Positions 1 to 8,866 are shown, counted from the stretch's first letter. The stretch is 64,000 nt of DNA from Flavobacteriales bacterium UBA7666 (GCA_002483265.1 DLHO01000026.1:474510-538509), one strand, 5' to 3'. The notes: generated from the letters alone by a model not told the origin. Program-made: numbers and translations.

Positions 1-688
1 ATTTGGTAATGAAATTCTCTTTCCAAACCGGATATTGCTTTTTCAGTCTGCCTCCGATTAATGTAGACAATAAGAACAGCATCGCTAAGAATTCAGCACA
101 GGTAGAAGCAATTGCAGCTCCTTCCAGTCCTAACCGCGGAAAAGGACCAATTCCAAATACGAGGAAGTAATCCATAATAATGTTTGAAACGGCGGTAATT
201 AAAGAAGCTATCAATACAAGTGATGTTTTCCCAACCGCTAAATAAGATGCCTGAATACTGATTGTGATTGTAGCTGCCCAGAAGGAATAACCTCTGATCT
301 CCAGAAAAGATTGTTCTGCTTTGGCCAATTCATTGTTTGTAACCAAATATCCCATCAATGAAGGCATGCAAAACTGAACTAAGACAGTCAATACAATGGC
401 TGCTATAACAAGAATGATGAAGTTAGACTGAAAAACAGCTGCAAATCCTCTTGTATTCTTTTCTCCCACTTTTTGAGCCATGGCAATTTGAGCGCCATCT
501 CCCAATCCTATGAAAACCATGTACATGGTAATATACCAAAGACCCGCACTTCCGGAAGCATCGTAAGCCAGTTTACTGAATCTACTTAAGAAGGCGGCGT
601 CAGTAATGGAAATAACGGATTGAATGAATCCGCTGAGCATCATTGGGAGAGCAACTTTAAGAATGCTCTTGTATCGAATATCAAGCAT
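1..688 (-). CDS. MATE family efflux transporter, N-terminal part (cut by window edge)
   Basis: Translating the minus strand from the ATG at 688 gives about 229 residues beginning MLDIRYKSILKVALPMMLSG and running open to base 2, so the C-terminal half lies outside the window. The protein is a chain of hydrophobic helices. The segment near residues 60-75 (GLGDGAQIAMAQKVGE) resembles the G-x-G-x-x-x-A-Q pattern of MATE (NorM/DinF-like) multidrug and toxin exporters, which expel organic cations in exchange for Na+ or H+ across the inner membrane. Its ATG shares one base with the TAA stop of the upstream methyltransferase gene (TAATG), so the two are probably co-transcribed and translationally coupled. 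The substrate cannot be told from the sequence. Confidence 0.85.
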   Translation of the reverse strand, partial: MLDIRYKSILKVALPMMLSGFIQSVISITDAAFLSRFSKLAYDASGSAGLWYITMYMVFIGLGDGAQIAMAQKVGEKNTRGFAAVFQSNFIILVIAAIVLTVLVQFCMPSLMGYLVTNNELAKAEQSFLEIRGYSFWAATITISIQASYLAVGKTSLVLIASLITAVSNIIMDYFLVFGIGPFPRLGLEGAAIASTCAEFLAMLFLLSTLIGGRLKKQYPVWKENFITK

Positions 689-1857
689 TAGATAATCTGT
701 AAAAGCAGTCCTTTTAAATATTCTCCTTCCGGGTGAAAGGCATTAATTGGATGATCTGCCGGTTGATGTAACTGCTCCAAAATCTTAACCGTTCTTCCGG
801 ATTCAATTGCTGCAGCAATAATCGTATTTGTAAACAATTGTTTATCCACAACCTGTGAACAGCTGTAAGTCATCAATAAACCTCCAGGTCGGATGTGCTG
901 AATAGCCATTGCATTCAGACGTTTATATCCTTGAACAGCTTGATGTCTTTTATCGCGGTGTTTCGCAAATGCAGGCGGATCTAAAATAATAATGTCATAT
1001 TCTTCTCCTGTTTCACGGATAAAGTTCATAGCATCCGCAACAATGGATTGGTGATTTTCAAAACCATTCAATTCAATATTTGCATCTGTGAGTTCAATTG
1101 CTTTTTTAGAGCTGTCCAATGAGTGAACTTCTTTCGCTCCTTCTTTCAAAGCAGCCAAACTAAATCCTCCGGAATAGCAAAATGTATTTAGAATCTTTGC
1201 TCCCGCGGCATATTTAGCCAATAAAGCTCTGTTTTCGCGCTGATCAATAAAGAATCCGGTTTTTTGACCTGTGATCCAGTCTAACTGATATTTTACACCA
1301 TTTTCCAAAGCAATATGTGGAGTTTCACAAGCCCCATATAAGTAACCGTCTTCAACCGGGATCCGTCCGGGAAGTGTTTCCTTGGATTTGTTGTAAACAG
1401 CTTTTAAATCGCTTCCTATCGCGTGAACTAATGCGTTTTTGATCAAGTCAATTTGAAGGTACATTCCCAAACTGTGACATTGAATCACCGCAACTCCGCC
1501 ATAATAATCGATTACAAGTCCGGGTAATTCATCGCCCTCACCATGCACTAATCTACAGATCGAATTGTCTTCTCTGAAAAGATGTAATTTCTTACGTAAA
1601 TCGACTGCGTCTGAAATGCGTTTATTGAAAAAATCCTGATCAATTTGCTCCTTGCTGAAAGTCAGGATCCGAACGGCAATAGAGCCATGCTGGAAGTGTC
1701 CTTTCGCAATTTCATTGTTTCGTGAATCCAAAACAGTTACTACCTCACCATCCTCAATTGTAAGCGGCATTTCTTTTAAAGCACCGGAAAAAATCCACGG
1801 ATGTCTTCTTTCCATAGATTGCGTTTTGTGGGGGAGTAATTGAACACTGGAGTACAT
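688..1857 (-). CDS. rlmI: Class I SAM-dependent rRNA methyltransferase, RlmI-like (23S rRNA m5C1962 family)
   Basis: This 389-residue protein has the RlmI architecture: an N-terminal PUA-type RNA-binding region (about residues 1-75, with HPWIFSGAL), a middle domain, and a Rossmann methyltransferase fold from about residue 190. Visible motifs are the SAM-binding segment around NTFCYSGGFSLAAL, the DPPAFAK motif IV and the YSCSQ motif with the likely catalytic cysteine. The family methylates a cytosine of 23S rRNA. The length matches the family (about 390-400 aa). A TAnnTTTG -7 box lies 16 nt upstream of the ATG, and the gene overlaps the following MATE gene by one base. The family is secure; the exact methylated base is inferred from E. 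coli RlmI. Confidence 0.87.
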   Translation of the reverse strand: MYSSVQLLPHKTQSMERRHPWIFSGALKEMPLTIEDGEVVTVLDSRNNEIAKGHFQHGSIAVRILTFSKEQIDQDFFNKRISDAVDLRKKLHLFREDNSICRLVHGEGDELPGLVIDYYGGVAVIQCHSLGMYLQIDLIKNALVHAIGSDLKAVYNKSKETLPGRIPVEDGYLYGACETPHIALENGVKYQLDWITGQKTGFFIDQRENRALLAKYAAGAKILNTFCYSGGFSLAALKEGAKEVHSLDSSKKAIELTDANIELNGFENHQSIVADAMNFIRETGEEYDIIILDPPAFAKHRDKRHQAVQGYKRLNAMAIQHIRPGGLLMTYSCSQVVDKQLFTNTIIAAAIESGRTVKILEQLHQPADHPINAFHPEGEYLKGLLLQII

Positions 1858-1873
1858 ATCACGAAATTTTGTG

Positions 1874-1881
1874 CAAAGATA
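1874..1881 (-). promoter_or_regulatory. Bacteroidota -7 box (TATCTTTG) for the rlmI-MATE pair
   Basis: The minus strand reads TATCTTTG, an exact match to TAnnTTTG, 16 nt upstream of the rlmI start codon. The -33 TTG element is less clear. Confidence 0.5.
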
Positions 1882-1934
1882 GTTTATTAATTACGAATTG
1901 AAAGTTTGTTTGAGCTCGGTAAGCCCACCTTTTA

Positions 1935-1966
1935 GAATTCAAAATTCAAAATGCAGAATTCAAAAG
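1935..1966. repeat. Short AATTCAAA octamer repeat in an intergenic gap
   Basis: The 1858-2124 gap contains GAATTCAAAATTCAAAATG followed by GAATTCAAAA, an imperfect 8-bp tandem repeat. Similar AATTC-type octamer runs occur at 43974-44019, 53686-53735 and 60675-60710. No gene is seen in this gap. Confidence 0.5.
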
Positions 1967-2093
1967 TGAGAAAGTAAATTTGAAATGGGGAATTGAAAAT
2001 GAAAGAGCTATAATCAAAACCTTTTCAATTATCCCTCATTACTGCCGCACTAACGTTTGTTGTAATTCAGTCTTCAAAAGCGTAGCTTTTTCT

Positions 2094-2101
2094 TATCTTT
2101 G
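2094..2101 (+). promoter_or_regulatory. -7 box (TATCTTTG) for the 2125-4786 gene group
   Basis: Exact TAnnTTTG match 23 nt before the ATG at 2125. No convincing TTG sits at the expected -33 distance. Confidence 0.45.
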
Positions 2102-2124
2102 TAACCTATCTCATAAAAAGAAAA

Positions 2125-2544
2125 ATGTCTTACTCAATTCAAGTGTTTCTAAAAAATAGTTCTTTCTCAGAAGAATATGCTCAGGAAAAGCATGAAGGAA
2201 AAGATTCTCCTGAGAACATCCGTTACGAATGGGAAGATGAGTTTCGCTTAACGGATTCTTCTGATGTATTGGAAATAGTGCGCGATCAGCCTTTTATTTT
2301 AGCAGGAGAAATGGGAGAGGGCAAGGCTTTTCATTATGAAATCCACGATGTGATTCAATTTGTTTTTCATGGAGAAAACGGATCTTCGGCAGTTGTTTTC
2401 TCGGAGAAATGTCTGGATGAATACAGTATTGATCACGATCATCAAAAATTGAGAGTTTATTTAAACGATGATGAAGTGGTGGAAAATCCGGTGCCCGGAG
2501 TTTATATCGTATTAAGTGCTTTTCCAAAGGAATTACGAAATTAA
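2125..2544 (+). CDS. Hypothetical protein, first gene of the ABC/BrkB group
   Basis: This 139-residue, acidic, soluble protein has no signal peptide or membrane segment, and I do not recognise a family. It is rich in Glu, Asp and hydrophobic beta-like stretches (YEIHDVIQFVFHGENGSSAVVFS). The last base of its TAA stop is the first base of the ATG of the ABC ATPase gene (overlap at 2544), so the two are translationally coupled. The context suggests an accessory partner of that ATPase, but nothing in the sequence proves it. Confidence 0.75.
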   Translation: MSYSIQVFLKNSSFSEEYAQEKHEGKDSPENIRYEWEDEFRLTDSSDVLEIVRDQPFILAGEMGEGKAFHYEIHDVIQFVFHGENGSSAVVFSEKCLDEYSIDHDHQKLRVYLNDDEVVENPVPGVYIVLSAFPKELRN

Positions 2545-3482
2545 TGCTTTCAATCAGGCAAATTCATTTTTCATACAACGAACAAAAGGAAGTTTTACAA
2601 GGGATCTCTATTGATCTGAAACCCGGTGAAATCTTTGGGATTGTTGGAGCAAGTGGTGGTGGAAAATCGACACTTCTAAAAATAGTTTCCGGATTGCTGG
2701 ATGCTTCCAAAGGAACTGTGCACTGGAATGAAGAACGGGTTTTAGGTCCGAGTGAACGCTTAATCCCGGGACATCCTGAAATTCAATTGGTGAATCAGGA
2801 TTTCAATCTGGATCTATTTCACACGGTAAAAGAAAATATTCTGGTGAAGATTCTACATTTACCTGAAATTGACCGCATTCGCTTTTGCAATGAATTACTT
2901 GATTTAGTTGAATTGAATGAAGTTGCATCCCAACAAGCACGTTATTTATCCGGCGGAGAACAACAACGCTTATCTATTGCACGGGCTTTGGCTCTGGAAT
3001 CGGAAGTGTTACTTTTGGACGAGCCGTTTTCACATCTGGATGCACATTTAAGATTAAAGATCGGAGCGTATATCAAGCAATTGGTTGAAGTCAGAAATAC
3101 GCTGTGCATTCTAGTTTCACATGAAGGAGACGAGGTAATGCAATGGTGTGGGGAAATTGCATTTTTAAATAAAGGGAAATTCACCCGCATAGATACGCCT
3201 GAAGGTTTTTACTTTAATCCTTCTAATTTCAATGAAGGAGCTTATTTTGGAGAATTAAATGAACTGAAAGAAGGGAGAACTAAAATTTTATTTCGACCTT
3301 GTGAATATAAGATCGTCAAAAAGGATGGTTTCGAAGTTGAATTTATAGATTCGGTTTTCTTTGGCGCTTATTGGAAAAGCTTTTTCAAAACAACAAATAA
3401 ACAAACGATTATACTGCACGCAAATAAATCGCTTAAAAAAGTAAAACGCATTGAACTCAAGAGTAAAAATACCAAAGCTTAG
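2544..3482 (+). CDS. ABC transporter ATP-binding protein with TOBE-like tail, no permease nearby
   Basis: The 312-residue protein has a full nucleotide-binding domain: Walker A GASGGGKST (about residues 33-41), ABC signature LSGGEQQR, Walker B LLLDEPF and a switch histidine (VSHEG). Residues after about 235 (ILFRPCEYKIV..., VEFIDSVFFGAYW) resemble the C-terminal TOBE-type regulatory domain of importer ATPases of the PotA/CysA/FbpC type. No permease or binding protein is encoded beside it, so the substrate is unknown. It overlaps the upstream gene by 1 nt and the downstream BrkB gene by 32 nt. Confidence 0.85.
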   Translation: MLSIRQIHFSYNEQKEVLQGISIDLKPGEIFGIVGASGGGKSTLLKIVSGLLDASKGTVHWNEERVLGPSERLIPGHPEIQLVNQDFNLDLFHTVKENILVKILHLPEIDRIRFCNELLDLVELNEVASQQARYLSGGEQQRLSIARALALESEVLLLDEPFSHLDAHLRLKIGAYIKQLVEVRNTLCILVSHEGDEVMQWCGEIAFLNKGKFTRIDTPEGFYFNPSNFNEGAYFGELNELKEGRTKILFRPCEYKIVKKDGFEVEFIDSVFFGAYWKSFFKTTNKQTIILHANKSLKKVKRIELKSKNTKA

Positions 3483-4386
3483 CTGGCCTGAAGTTGCCAA
3501 GCTTTTCAAAAGAACTTTTCTGGAGTTCTTTCAGGAAGATTCTTTCTTTCACGGAGCTGCTCTGGCATACTACGCTGTTTTTGCCATTATTCCAATCATT
3601 TATCTTGCTGTAATTAGTTTTGGTATGATCATGGGTCAGGAAGGAATCCTGCGTATGATTAAAGTGTTATTAGAAGAGCAAGTTGGACTGCAAGATAGTT
3701 CTGGGATTTTAGATTTTTTATCAGACGTTCAATTTGAAAAGAGCAATGTGGTTCTGAATATTGTAGGGATCGTTGCATTGATGTTTTCAAGTTCTGCATT
3801 GATCTCTTCTTTGAGAATGAGCATCAATGAATTCTATGATATTAATGTAAAAATTGAAGATCGAAAAACAAAGATCTTCTTCACTGTTTTCAGTAAACTG
3901 GGAGCTGTTTTTATGTTGGGGGTATTTGGTGTTGCCATCGTATTGCTCTATACAGCAGAAACTATTTTTATGTCTGTCAGCGGTGAATTGTATACTTCAT
4001 TACATCTGCAGCAGAAATGGATTATGGGTGGTGTTGAGCACCTGGTTTCTATTGGAATCAATACCGTGCTATTTGCTTTGGTTTATAAATTCCTTCACGA
4101 TGGAAGGGTTGTTTGGAAGCTGGCTTTTTCGGGAGGTTTATTAACCGCTTGCTTGTTGCATATCGGACAAATTGGTTTGAAATACTATCTGACCAATTTC
4201 TTTTTTGGCAGCCAAATGGGAATTGCCGGAACCTTATTGATCTTTCTGGCTTGGATGTATTATACTTCCCAGATCATTTTTCTTGGAGCAAAATTTATTA
4301 AAGTCTATTCCGAGTTAATCGGGAAACCAATCATCTTTGAAGTGCATAAATTGTTGCAGAACATGCAGCAAAGGAGGAAGGGGTGA
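3451..4386 (+). CDS. YihY/BrkB family inner-membrane protein
   Basis: This 311-residue polytopic protein matches the YihY/virulence factor BrkB family: an N-terminal FFQEDSFFHGAALAYYAVFA segment followed by about six membrane helices and the late motif LIFLAWMYYTSQIIFLGAKF. The role of the family is unsettled; BrkB was linked to serum resistance. The only plausible start is TTG at 3451, because the next in-frame Met falls inside a conserved helix. That start lies 32 nt inside the ABC ATPase gene. The overlap makes translational coupling likely. Confidence 0.85.
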   Translation: MNSRVKIPKLSWPEVAKLFKRTFLEFFQEDSFFHGAALAYYAVFAIIPIIYLAVISFGMIMGQEGILRMIKVLLEEQVGLQDSSGILDFLSDVQFEKSNVVLNIVGIVALMFSSSALISSLRMSINEFYDINVKIEDRKTKIFFTVFSKLGAVFMLGVFGVAIVLLYTAETIFMSVSGELYTSLHLQQKWIMGGVEHLVSIGINTVLFALVYKFLHDGRVVWKLAFSGGLLTACLLHIGQIGLKYYLTNFFFGSQMGIAGTLLIFLAWMYYTSQIIFLGAKFIKVYSELIGKPIIFEVHKLLQNMQQRRKG

Positions 4387-4408
4387 ATTTAAAGATGGTT
4401 TGACAAGA

Positions 4409-4786
4409 ATGAATATGAACAAAAATAAAGCAGATAGAAAAAGAAGGAATCATAAAGCAAACTTCTATCCATTTAATCAACGTCTTGCTTTCTTAGTACT
4501 TTCAATCATTCTCTTGGTATATGCAATAATTGGCGTCTATTATGACGATTTCATGATGCCCGGAAAACGAGGCATTCTTCATTTGCATGGATACTCAACT
4601 TGGGTAATGCTGTTGGCTTTTATTGCAACTGCGGCTAATTTGCTTTCTTTTTTCATTGATCATTATGATAAGCGGGATAATGAACATAAGTATGAAAAAT
4701 TTGCAGCGTTTAGTAAAAAAGCAGGGTGGTTTTTCTTTGTTGCAGCGTTGATTGTTCAGGTATCACGGGTATTTTCTCATTCCTGA
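4409..4786 (+). CDS. Small membrane protein of unknown function
   Basis: From the ATG at 4409 (or the second ATG at 4415) the protein has about 125 residues. It has a basic N-terminus (NKNKADRKRRNHK) and three hydrophobic segments: about 25-45 (LAFLVLSIILLVYAIIGVYY), 60-82 and 100-118. An earlier in-frame ATG at 4337 lies inside the BrkB gene and would add an unlikely Cys-rich extension. It is the last gene of the 2125-4786 group. I do not recognise a named family. Confidence 0.7.
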   Translation: MNMNKNKADRKRRNHKANFYPFNQRLAFLVLSIILLVYAIIGVYYDDFMMPGKRGILHLHGYSTWVMLLAFIATAANLLSFFIDHYDKRDNEHKYEKFAAFSKKAGWFFFVAALIVQVSRVFSHS

Positions 4787-4861
4787 TAATTTTCAATTTA
4801 AACCATGGAGTTTGATATGTTAACATTATTTTTTTTAAAAAAAAGCAACAAGATTAAAAAG

Positions 4862-4879
4862 TAATCATATATTTGATTA
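4862..4879 (+). promoter_or_regulatory. -7 box overlapped by a perfect inverted repeat, possible autoregulatory operator
   Basis: TATATTTG (4868-4875) is an exact -7 box 17 nt before the ATG at 4893. It is overlapped by TAATCA (4862-4867) and TGATTA (4874-4879), a perfect 6-bp inverted repeat with a 6-bp spacer. A dimeric XRE regulator bound there would block RNA polymerase, so autoregulation is a reasonable inference. Confidence 0.45.
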
Positions 4880-4892
4880 AAATTTGATCATC

Positions 4893-5714
4893 ATGAAATT
4901 AGGGAACAATCTAAAACTCGTTCGCAAAAGCAAGAAAAAGTCGCAAGAAGAAGTTGCTACTGATTTGGGTTTAACACGCAGTAGTTATTCCGGTTATGAA
5001 AATGAAATTGCAGAACCGGGAATTGACACATTAATTGCTTTAAGTAATTATTATGCTGTTCCAATAGATGCCTTACTGACCAAAGATTTCTCTGCGTTTA
5101 CAGAAAGTGACTGGACAACGATCAGTTCTGGTTTATACGCAGATATCAATGGAAAAAACTTACGTGTTTTAACTTCAGTAGTGGATGCGGCAGACAATGA
5201 GATGATTGAATTGATTCCTCAACAAGCAAGAGCAGGGTATACGACTGGTTATGCAGACCCTGATTACTTAAAGGTTCTCCCAACCTTTAGCTTGCCATTC
5301 TTGTCTAAGGATCGAAAATACCGTTCGTTTCCAATTATTGGGGATTCCATGCCTCCAGTAGAAGAAGGTTCTTTTGTTGTTGCGGAATACATTCAAAATT
5401 GGGGAAGTGTTCGTAATGGAACTCCTTGTATTGTTGTGACAAAAGATGATGGAATTGTTTTTAAGATTGTAAACAACTTCATTGAATCTCAGCAATCATT
5501 TGAATTATGCTCAACGAATCCGTTGTACTTGCCTTATTATGTGAATGTAAACGAGATTGTAGAAATGTGGAAATTCGTTAATTATATTTCTCCAAGTCTG
5601 CCTGAAATGCGCATAGATGATTCTACACTTACGAGAAGTATTCAGGATTTACAGCGAGAGATTATTGATTTGAAACGAACTGTTACCGGGGCAGCGAAAA
5701 ACGTTGCTCATTAA
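4893..5714 (+). CDS. LexA-like regulator: XRE helix-turn-helix plus S24 peptidase domain
   Basis: The 273-residue protein starts at the ATG at 4893; a TTG 9 nt earlier is less likely. Residues 6-61 form a Cro/CI-type helix-turn-helix (KSQEEVATDLGLTRSSYSGYE). Residues about 105-225 form a LexA/CI-type S24 domain. The autocleavage parts are all visible: an Ala-Gly bond at 114-115 (QARAGYTTGY), the nucleophile Ser152 in GDSM and the base Lys191 (DGIVFKIV); the Ser-Lys spacing of 39 is close to the 37 of E. coli LexA. The tail (about 245-270) may be a short coiled coil. It converges on recQ with a 32-nt overlap. RecA-stimulated self-cleavage is inferred from the family, not shown. Confidence 0.82.
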   Translation: MKLGNNLKLVRKSKKKSQEEVATDLGLTRSSYSGYENEIAEPGIDTLIALSNYYAVPIDALLTKDFSAFTESDWTTISSGLYADINGKNLRVLTSVVDAADNEMIELIPQQARAGYTTGYADPDYLKVLPTFSLPFLSKDRKYRSFPIIGDSMPPVEEGSFVVAEYIQNWGSVRNGTPCIVVTKDDGIVFKIVNNFIESQQSFELCSTNPLYLPYYVNVNEIVEMWKFVNYISPSLPEMRIDDSTLTRSIQDLQREIIDLKRTVTGAAKNVAH

Positions 5715-7575
5715 AGATAATCCGTTCTTCATTGATCAACTCCCTCAAGGTTGTTTTGATCTTTGCAGAAAACGAAGTATCAAATAACGCAATAATTTCA
5801 GCTAAAGTCATTGCATTTTTTTCTAGCAGTGCGATGAGTTCCAATTCGAGTCTTGGGTGTTTTTCCAGTAGATTTTGCTCCAGACAATAGTCGCATTTCC
5901 CACAAGGATTGCTTTTCTGCCCGAAGTAAGAGATGATAAACTGAGGACGGCAGTGTTTTTCCTCAACGAATCGCTTCATTACGTTCATTCGTTCCAAAGC
6001 GCGCTCTTTTCTGAAATGATAAACCTCTGGTTTTAATTCTACATAATCATCCGGAAAGCGTTCGTGAAGAAAAGTAACCATTGGTAAATCTGTTCGCCAG
6101 GTAATATCGATGATCCCATGTTCTTCCAGATACTTCAATTGACGTTCCAGTTCCTGACTTGAAATTTTAAGTCTTTGACAAGCTTCCGACTCGTCCAATT
6201 CGCAGAACGAATCAAAAACATCGCTGTGATTTCTGCAAACCCAGGTGATCAAAGGATCCAAAACCGGATTCTTCAATTGAAAACCATATAGATGTGTATT
6301 GTCGATACTGATTTTAATCCGAGAACCCTTCAAGCCTTGTTCTGAAAAGAGAATGCTGCCGTTCATTTCAAGCAATTTGAAAGCGGGATAAACCTCCATC
6401 ATATTGAGATTGAATTTCTTCACGAAATCATTGAAGGGTAAAACATAGGATTCATGTTCGCCTGAGCCAATCGCAATTTTCAAGTAATTACATAAGGCTC
6501 TGTAGATCAATTTGATTTTATCCGTGCTTGGAAATTGAGCTAATACGCGTTCCGCAATTTCATTGATATCAACTGGCTCTACAAAGGCAAAAGTCCTTGA
6601 TTCATTTCCGTCACGTCCGGCTCTTCCTGCTTCCTGAAAATAAGATTCCGGATTGTTCGGGACCTCGTAATGAGCTACAAAACGCACATTCGGTTTGTCG
6701 ATTCCCATACCAAAAGCATTGGTCGCTACCATAATCGGTGTTTTTTCTGAAAGCCAGTTAGACAAAGCAAGACTCCGTTCTTTTGCATTCATACCGCCAT
6801 GATACATGTTTGCTTTGATCTTTCTTGTCTGCAGGTAAATCATCACATCCTTCACGCTCTTGCGGGTCTGACAATAAATGATTCCAACATCATTGGGGTT
6901 TTTATGAATCCATTTGGTGATAGCATCTAATTTATTGGAAACATGGTAAACCTCATAGCTTACATTTGTTCGCTCAAAAGGAGCTTCAAATAACTCCGGA
7001 TTCTTCAGATTCAAATGAGTTGCAATATCCTCTTTTACTTTCGGCGTAGCTGTTGCAGTTACAGCCATGATTGGAACTTCCGGATGGAATTCTCTCAGTT
7101 TAGCCACTTCTACATAAGCTGGCCTGAAGTCGTGTCCCCATTCTGAGATACAATGTGCTTCATCCACCACGAACAAACCAATTTCCATTTGTTTAACCCG
7201 TTCCTGAAATAAACGTGTTTGAATCCGTTCCGGAGAAATATATAAGAAATCCAGTCCTCCAAACTTGGCATTGTCCAGAAGAATATCGATTTCCCGGAAA
7301 GAAAGTCCGCTAGTCAATGCTTTTGCGCGAATTCCTCTTTTCTGTAATTGGTTTACCTGATCTTCCATCAAAGCAATTAATGGCGAAACCACGATGGTAA
7401 TTCCTTCACGAGCAATTCCGGGAACCTGAAAGCAAATGGATTTCCCTCCACCGGTTGGTAAAAGTGCGATTACGTCTTTCCCATAAATAGCCGCATCAAT
7501 AATCTCTTCCTGTAAGGGTCGAAATTGAGAATAGCCCCAATAGTTGGAAAGAATTTCTTCGCTCTTTTTTGACAT
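5683..7575 (-). CDS. recQ: ATP-dependent DNA helicase RecQ
   Basis: This 630-residue superfamily 2 helicase unwinds DNA 3'-5' in recombination and fork repair. Visible motifs are Walker A LLPTGGGKS (about 40-48), DEAH box VVDEAHCISEWGHDFR, TATAT of motif III, the motif VI region HYEVPNNPESYFQEAGRAGR, and the RecQ zinc-binding cysteines in the C-terminal part (CRPQFIISYFG, CGKCDYC). The C-terminus ends with a short winged-helix-like stretch, and no clear HRDC domain is visible. The 3' end overlaps the LexA-like gene on the other strand by 32 nt, so transcription of each could affect the other. Confidence 0.93.
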   Translation of the reverse strand: MSKKSEEILSNYWGYSQFRPLQEEIIDAAIYGKDVIALLPTGGGKSICFQVPGIAREGITIVVSPLIALMEDQVNQLQKRGIRAKALTSGLSFREIDILLDNAKFGGLDFLYISPERIQTRLFQERVKQMEIGLFVVDEAHCISEWGHDFRPAYVEVAKLREFHPEVPIMAVTATATPKVKEDIATHLNLKNPELFEAPFERTNVSYEVYHVSNKLDAITKWIHKNPNDVGIIYCQTRKSVKDVMIYLQTRKIKANMYHGGMNAKERSLALSNWLSEKTPIMVATNAFGMGIDKPNVRFVAHYEVPNNPESYFQEAGRAGRDGNESRTFAFVEPVDINEIAERVLAQFPSTDKIKLIYRALCNYLKIAIGSGEHESYVLPFNDFVKKFNLNMMEVYPAFKLLEMNGSILFSEQGLKGSRIKISIDNTHLYGFQLKNPVLDPLITWVCRNHSDVFDSFCELDESEACQRLKISSQELERQLKYLEEHGIIDITWRTDLPMVTFLHERFPDDYVELKPEVYHFRKERALERMNVMKRFVEEKHCRPQFIISYFGQKSNPCGKCDYCLEQNLLEKHPRLELELIALLEKNAMTLAEIIALFDTSFSAKIKTTLRELINEERIIFNEQRFSLPR

Positions 7576-7582
7576 AAGTTTG

Positions 7583-7590
7583 CAAATTTA
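7583..7590 (-). promoter_or_regulatory. -7 box (TAAATTTG) for recQ
   Basis: The minus strand reads TAAATTTG, 7 nt upstream of the recQ ATG, overlapping the stop codon of the upstream gene by three bases. It implies a very short or absent 5' leader. Confidence 0.45.
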
Positions 7591-8757
7591 AGGCTTCAGC
7601 TTCGTTAATTTGCTGTAAAACTCAGGTTTTATTAAATCCTTCAGTTCAGAATAGGGGACTACAGACCATTCAGGATCCAGACAAGGCGCCTTGTAATGAG
7701 CAAATGAAGGGTGCAATTTCAATCCTTCATTCGTAAATGTAAAACTGCAATCTGTGGTCCATAATTCCATATTGTAGTAATCGCAATCATATCCAAAATC
7801 ATCTGGGTTGGCTTCTGCTTCCGGGTCAAAATATTCAGGCTTGGTTTTCGATAAATAGGCTATAATACGTTCCTGAAACAATTCATCTTTGCCAGCAAGG
7901 AGATAATCTTCCGTGGTAATCGTTTTATGATTGTTTAAGTTGAAGTTCACGCCATAATTACTTTCATCCGGATGTGCTCCACCGCAATAAAATGTCGAAA
8001 AAACAGAAAAACACATCAAGTCATTCGATACACTTCTAACGGATGCGCCTAAATTGTAATCAGACTCAAAATTGAAACCGTATACAGAGTAGGAAGCACA
8101 ACTCAAAGCTTCAAGGTATTCCGAAATATGGAAATTTTCCAGGTAAAAGTTCGCGTCCTTCTGTTTTTCAGTAACTAATCCCGAATCTATTCGGAAGAAG
8201 TCGATCCCAGTGTTTATCTCTGTAAAATAACGGATTTTGACACCATTGATAATTTCCGGTTTGCTCGCCTCTTTTAATTTGAAAAGACCAACCTTTACTT
8301 TTGTCATGTCGTTAACAGCACTTTCCTTTATAAAGTAAGGGTTCGAGCATTTAGGGCTTCCTGTTTCCTTTGCTGTTAATGGAAGTAATTTTAATTCAAG
8401 TGACTTTCCTTTACTAGTCCATGTTCCGACAGGGGATTTATTCGGCCATTTAAACTTAAAAGCCTCCGGGTTTTCAGGCGTTTCGCCTAAACCATCCAAT
8501 GTGTTGACTGTGATTAATCCTGCCTTATAAGTTCCGGAAAAGGAAATATCGATTAATTTGTTTTTATAGAAGTAGTATCCTTCTACTTTATTGCCTTCCA
8601 GTGTTATCTGAAGATAGATCGGATATTTCCCTATGGTGCCACTAAAGGAATGGGTTTGCCCCTTGATTTGATTGAAACCGAAAAGCAAAAGAAAAAGTGA
8701 AAGAAGCCTGATTCTTCCCGAAAAGCTTTTCAATGAAAGGGTTCGAAGTCTTAGCAT
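7588..8757 (-). CDS. Secreted protein with DUF3298-like C-terminal domain
   Basis: From the ATG at 8757 the protein has 389 residues and starts with a basic region and a hydrophobic signal peptide (RLLSLFLLLFGFNQIKGQ). A longer start at 8904 would bury this signal and run past the divergent ilvE start, so it is rejected. The C-terminal half (about 165-385) contains FYCGGAHPDESNYGVNFNL, TITTEDYLLAGKDEL and VVPYSELKDLI, the pattern of DUF3298 (RsiV-like) domains. The N-terminal half is beta-rich. It is probably periplasmic or surface-exposed; function unknown. Confidence 0.75.
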   Translation of the reverse strand: MLRLRTLSLKSFSGRIRLLSLFLLLFGFNQIKGQTHSFSGTIGKYPIYLQITLEGNKVEGYYFYKNKLIDISFSGTYKAGLITVNTLDGLGETPENPEAFKFKWPNKSPVGTWTSKGKSLELKLLPLTAKETGSPKCSNPYFIKESAVNDMTKVKVGLFKLKEASKPEIINGVKIRYFTEINTGIDFFRIDSGLVTEKQKDANFYLENFHISEYLEALSCASYSVYGFNFESDYNLGASVRSVSNDLMCFSVFSTFYCGGAHPDESNYGVNFNLNNHKTITTEDYLLAGKDELFQERIIAYLSKTKPEYFDPEAEANPDDFGYDCDYYNMELWTTDCSFTFTNEGLKLHPSFAHYKAPCLDPEWSVVPYSELKDLIKPEFYSKLTKLKP

Positions 8758-8866
8758 TTGTTTGGTTACATTAAAGGTACGTGTTGTTACAAATATTGGA
8801 ATTACTTCCGATATCTTCATGGAATCGTCAACTAATTTAGGTATATTCGCGTAACTATTAGTCGTT

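Noticed and set aside
1652..1843. Plus-strand frame inside the rlmI gene
   Set aside because: Shadow of the methyltransferase gene with no independent support.
5683..5714. Convergent overlap of recQ and the LexA-like gene as a possible frameshift
   Set aside because: Both C-termini read normally; a 32-nt tail overlap is a common arrangement.
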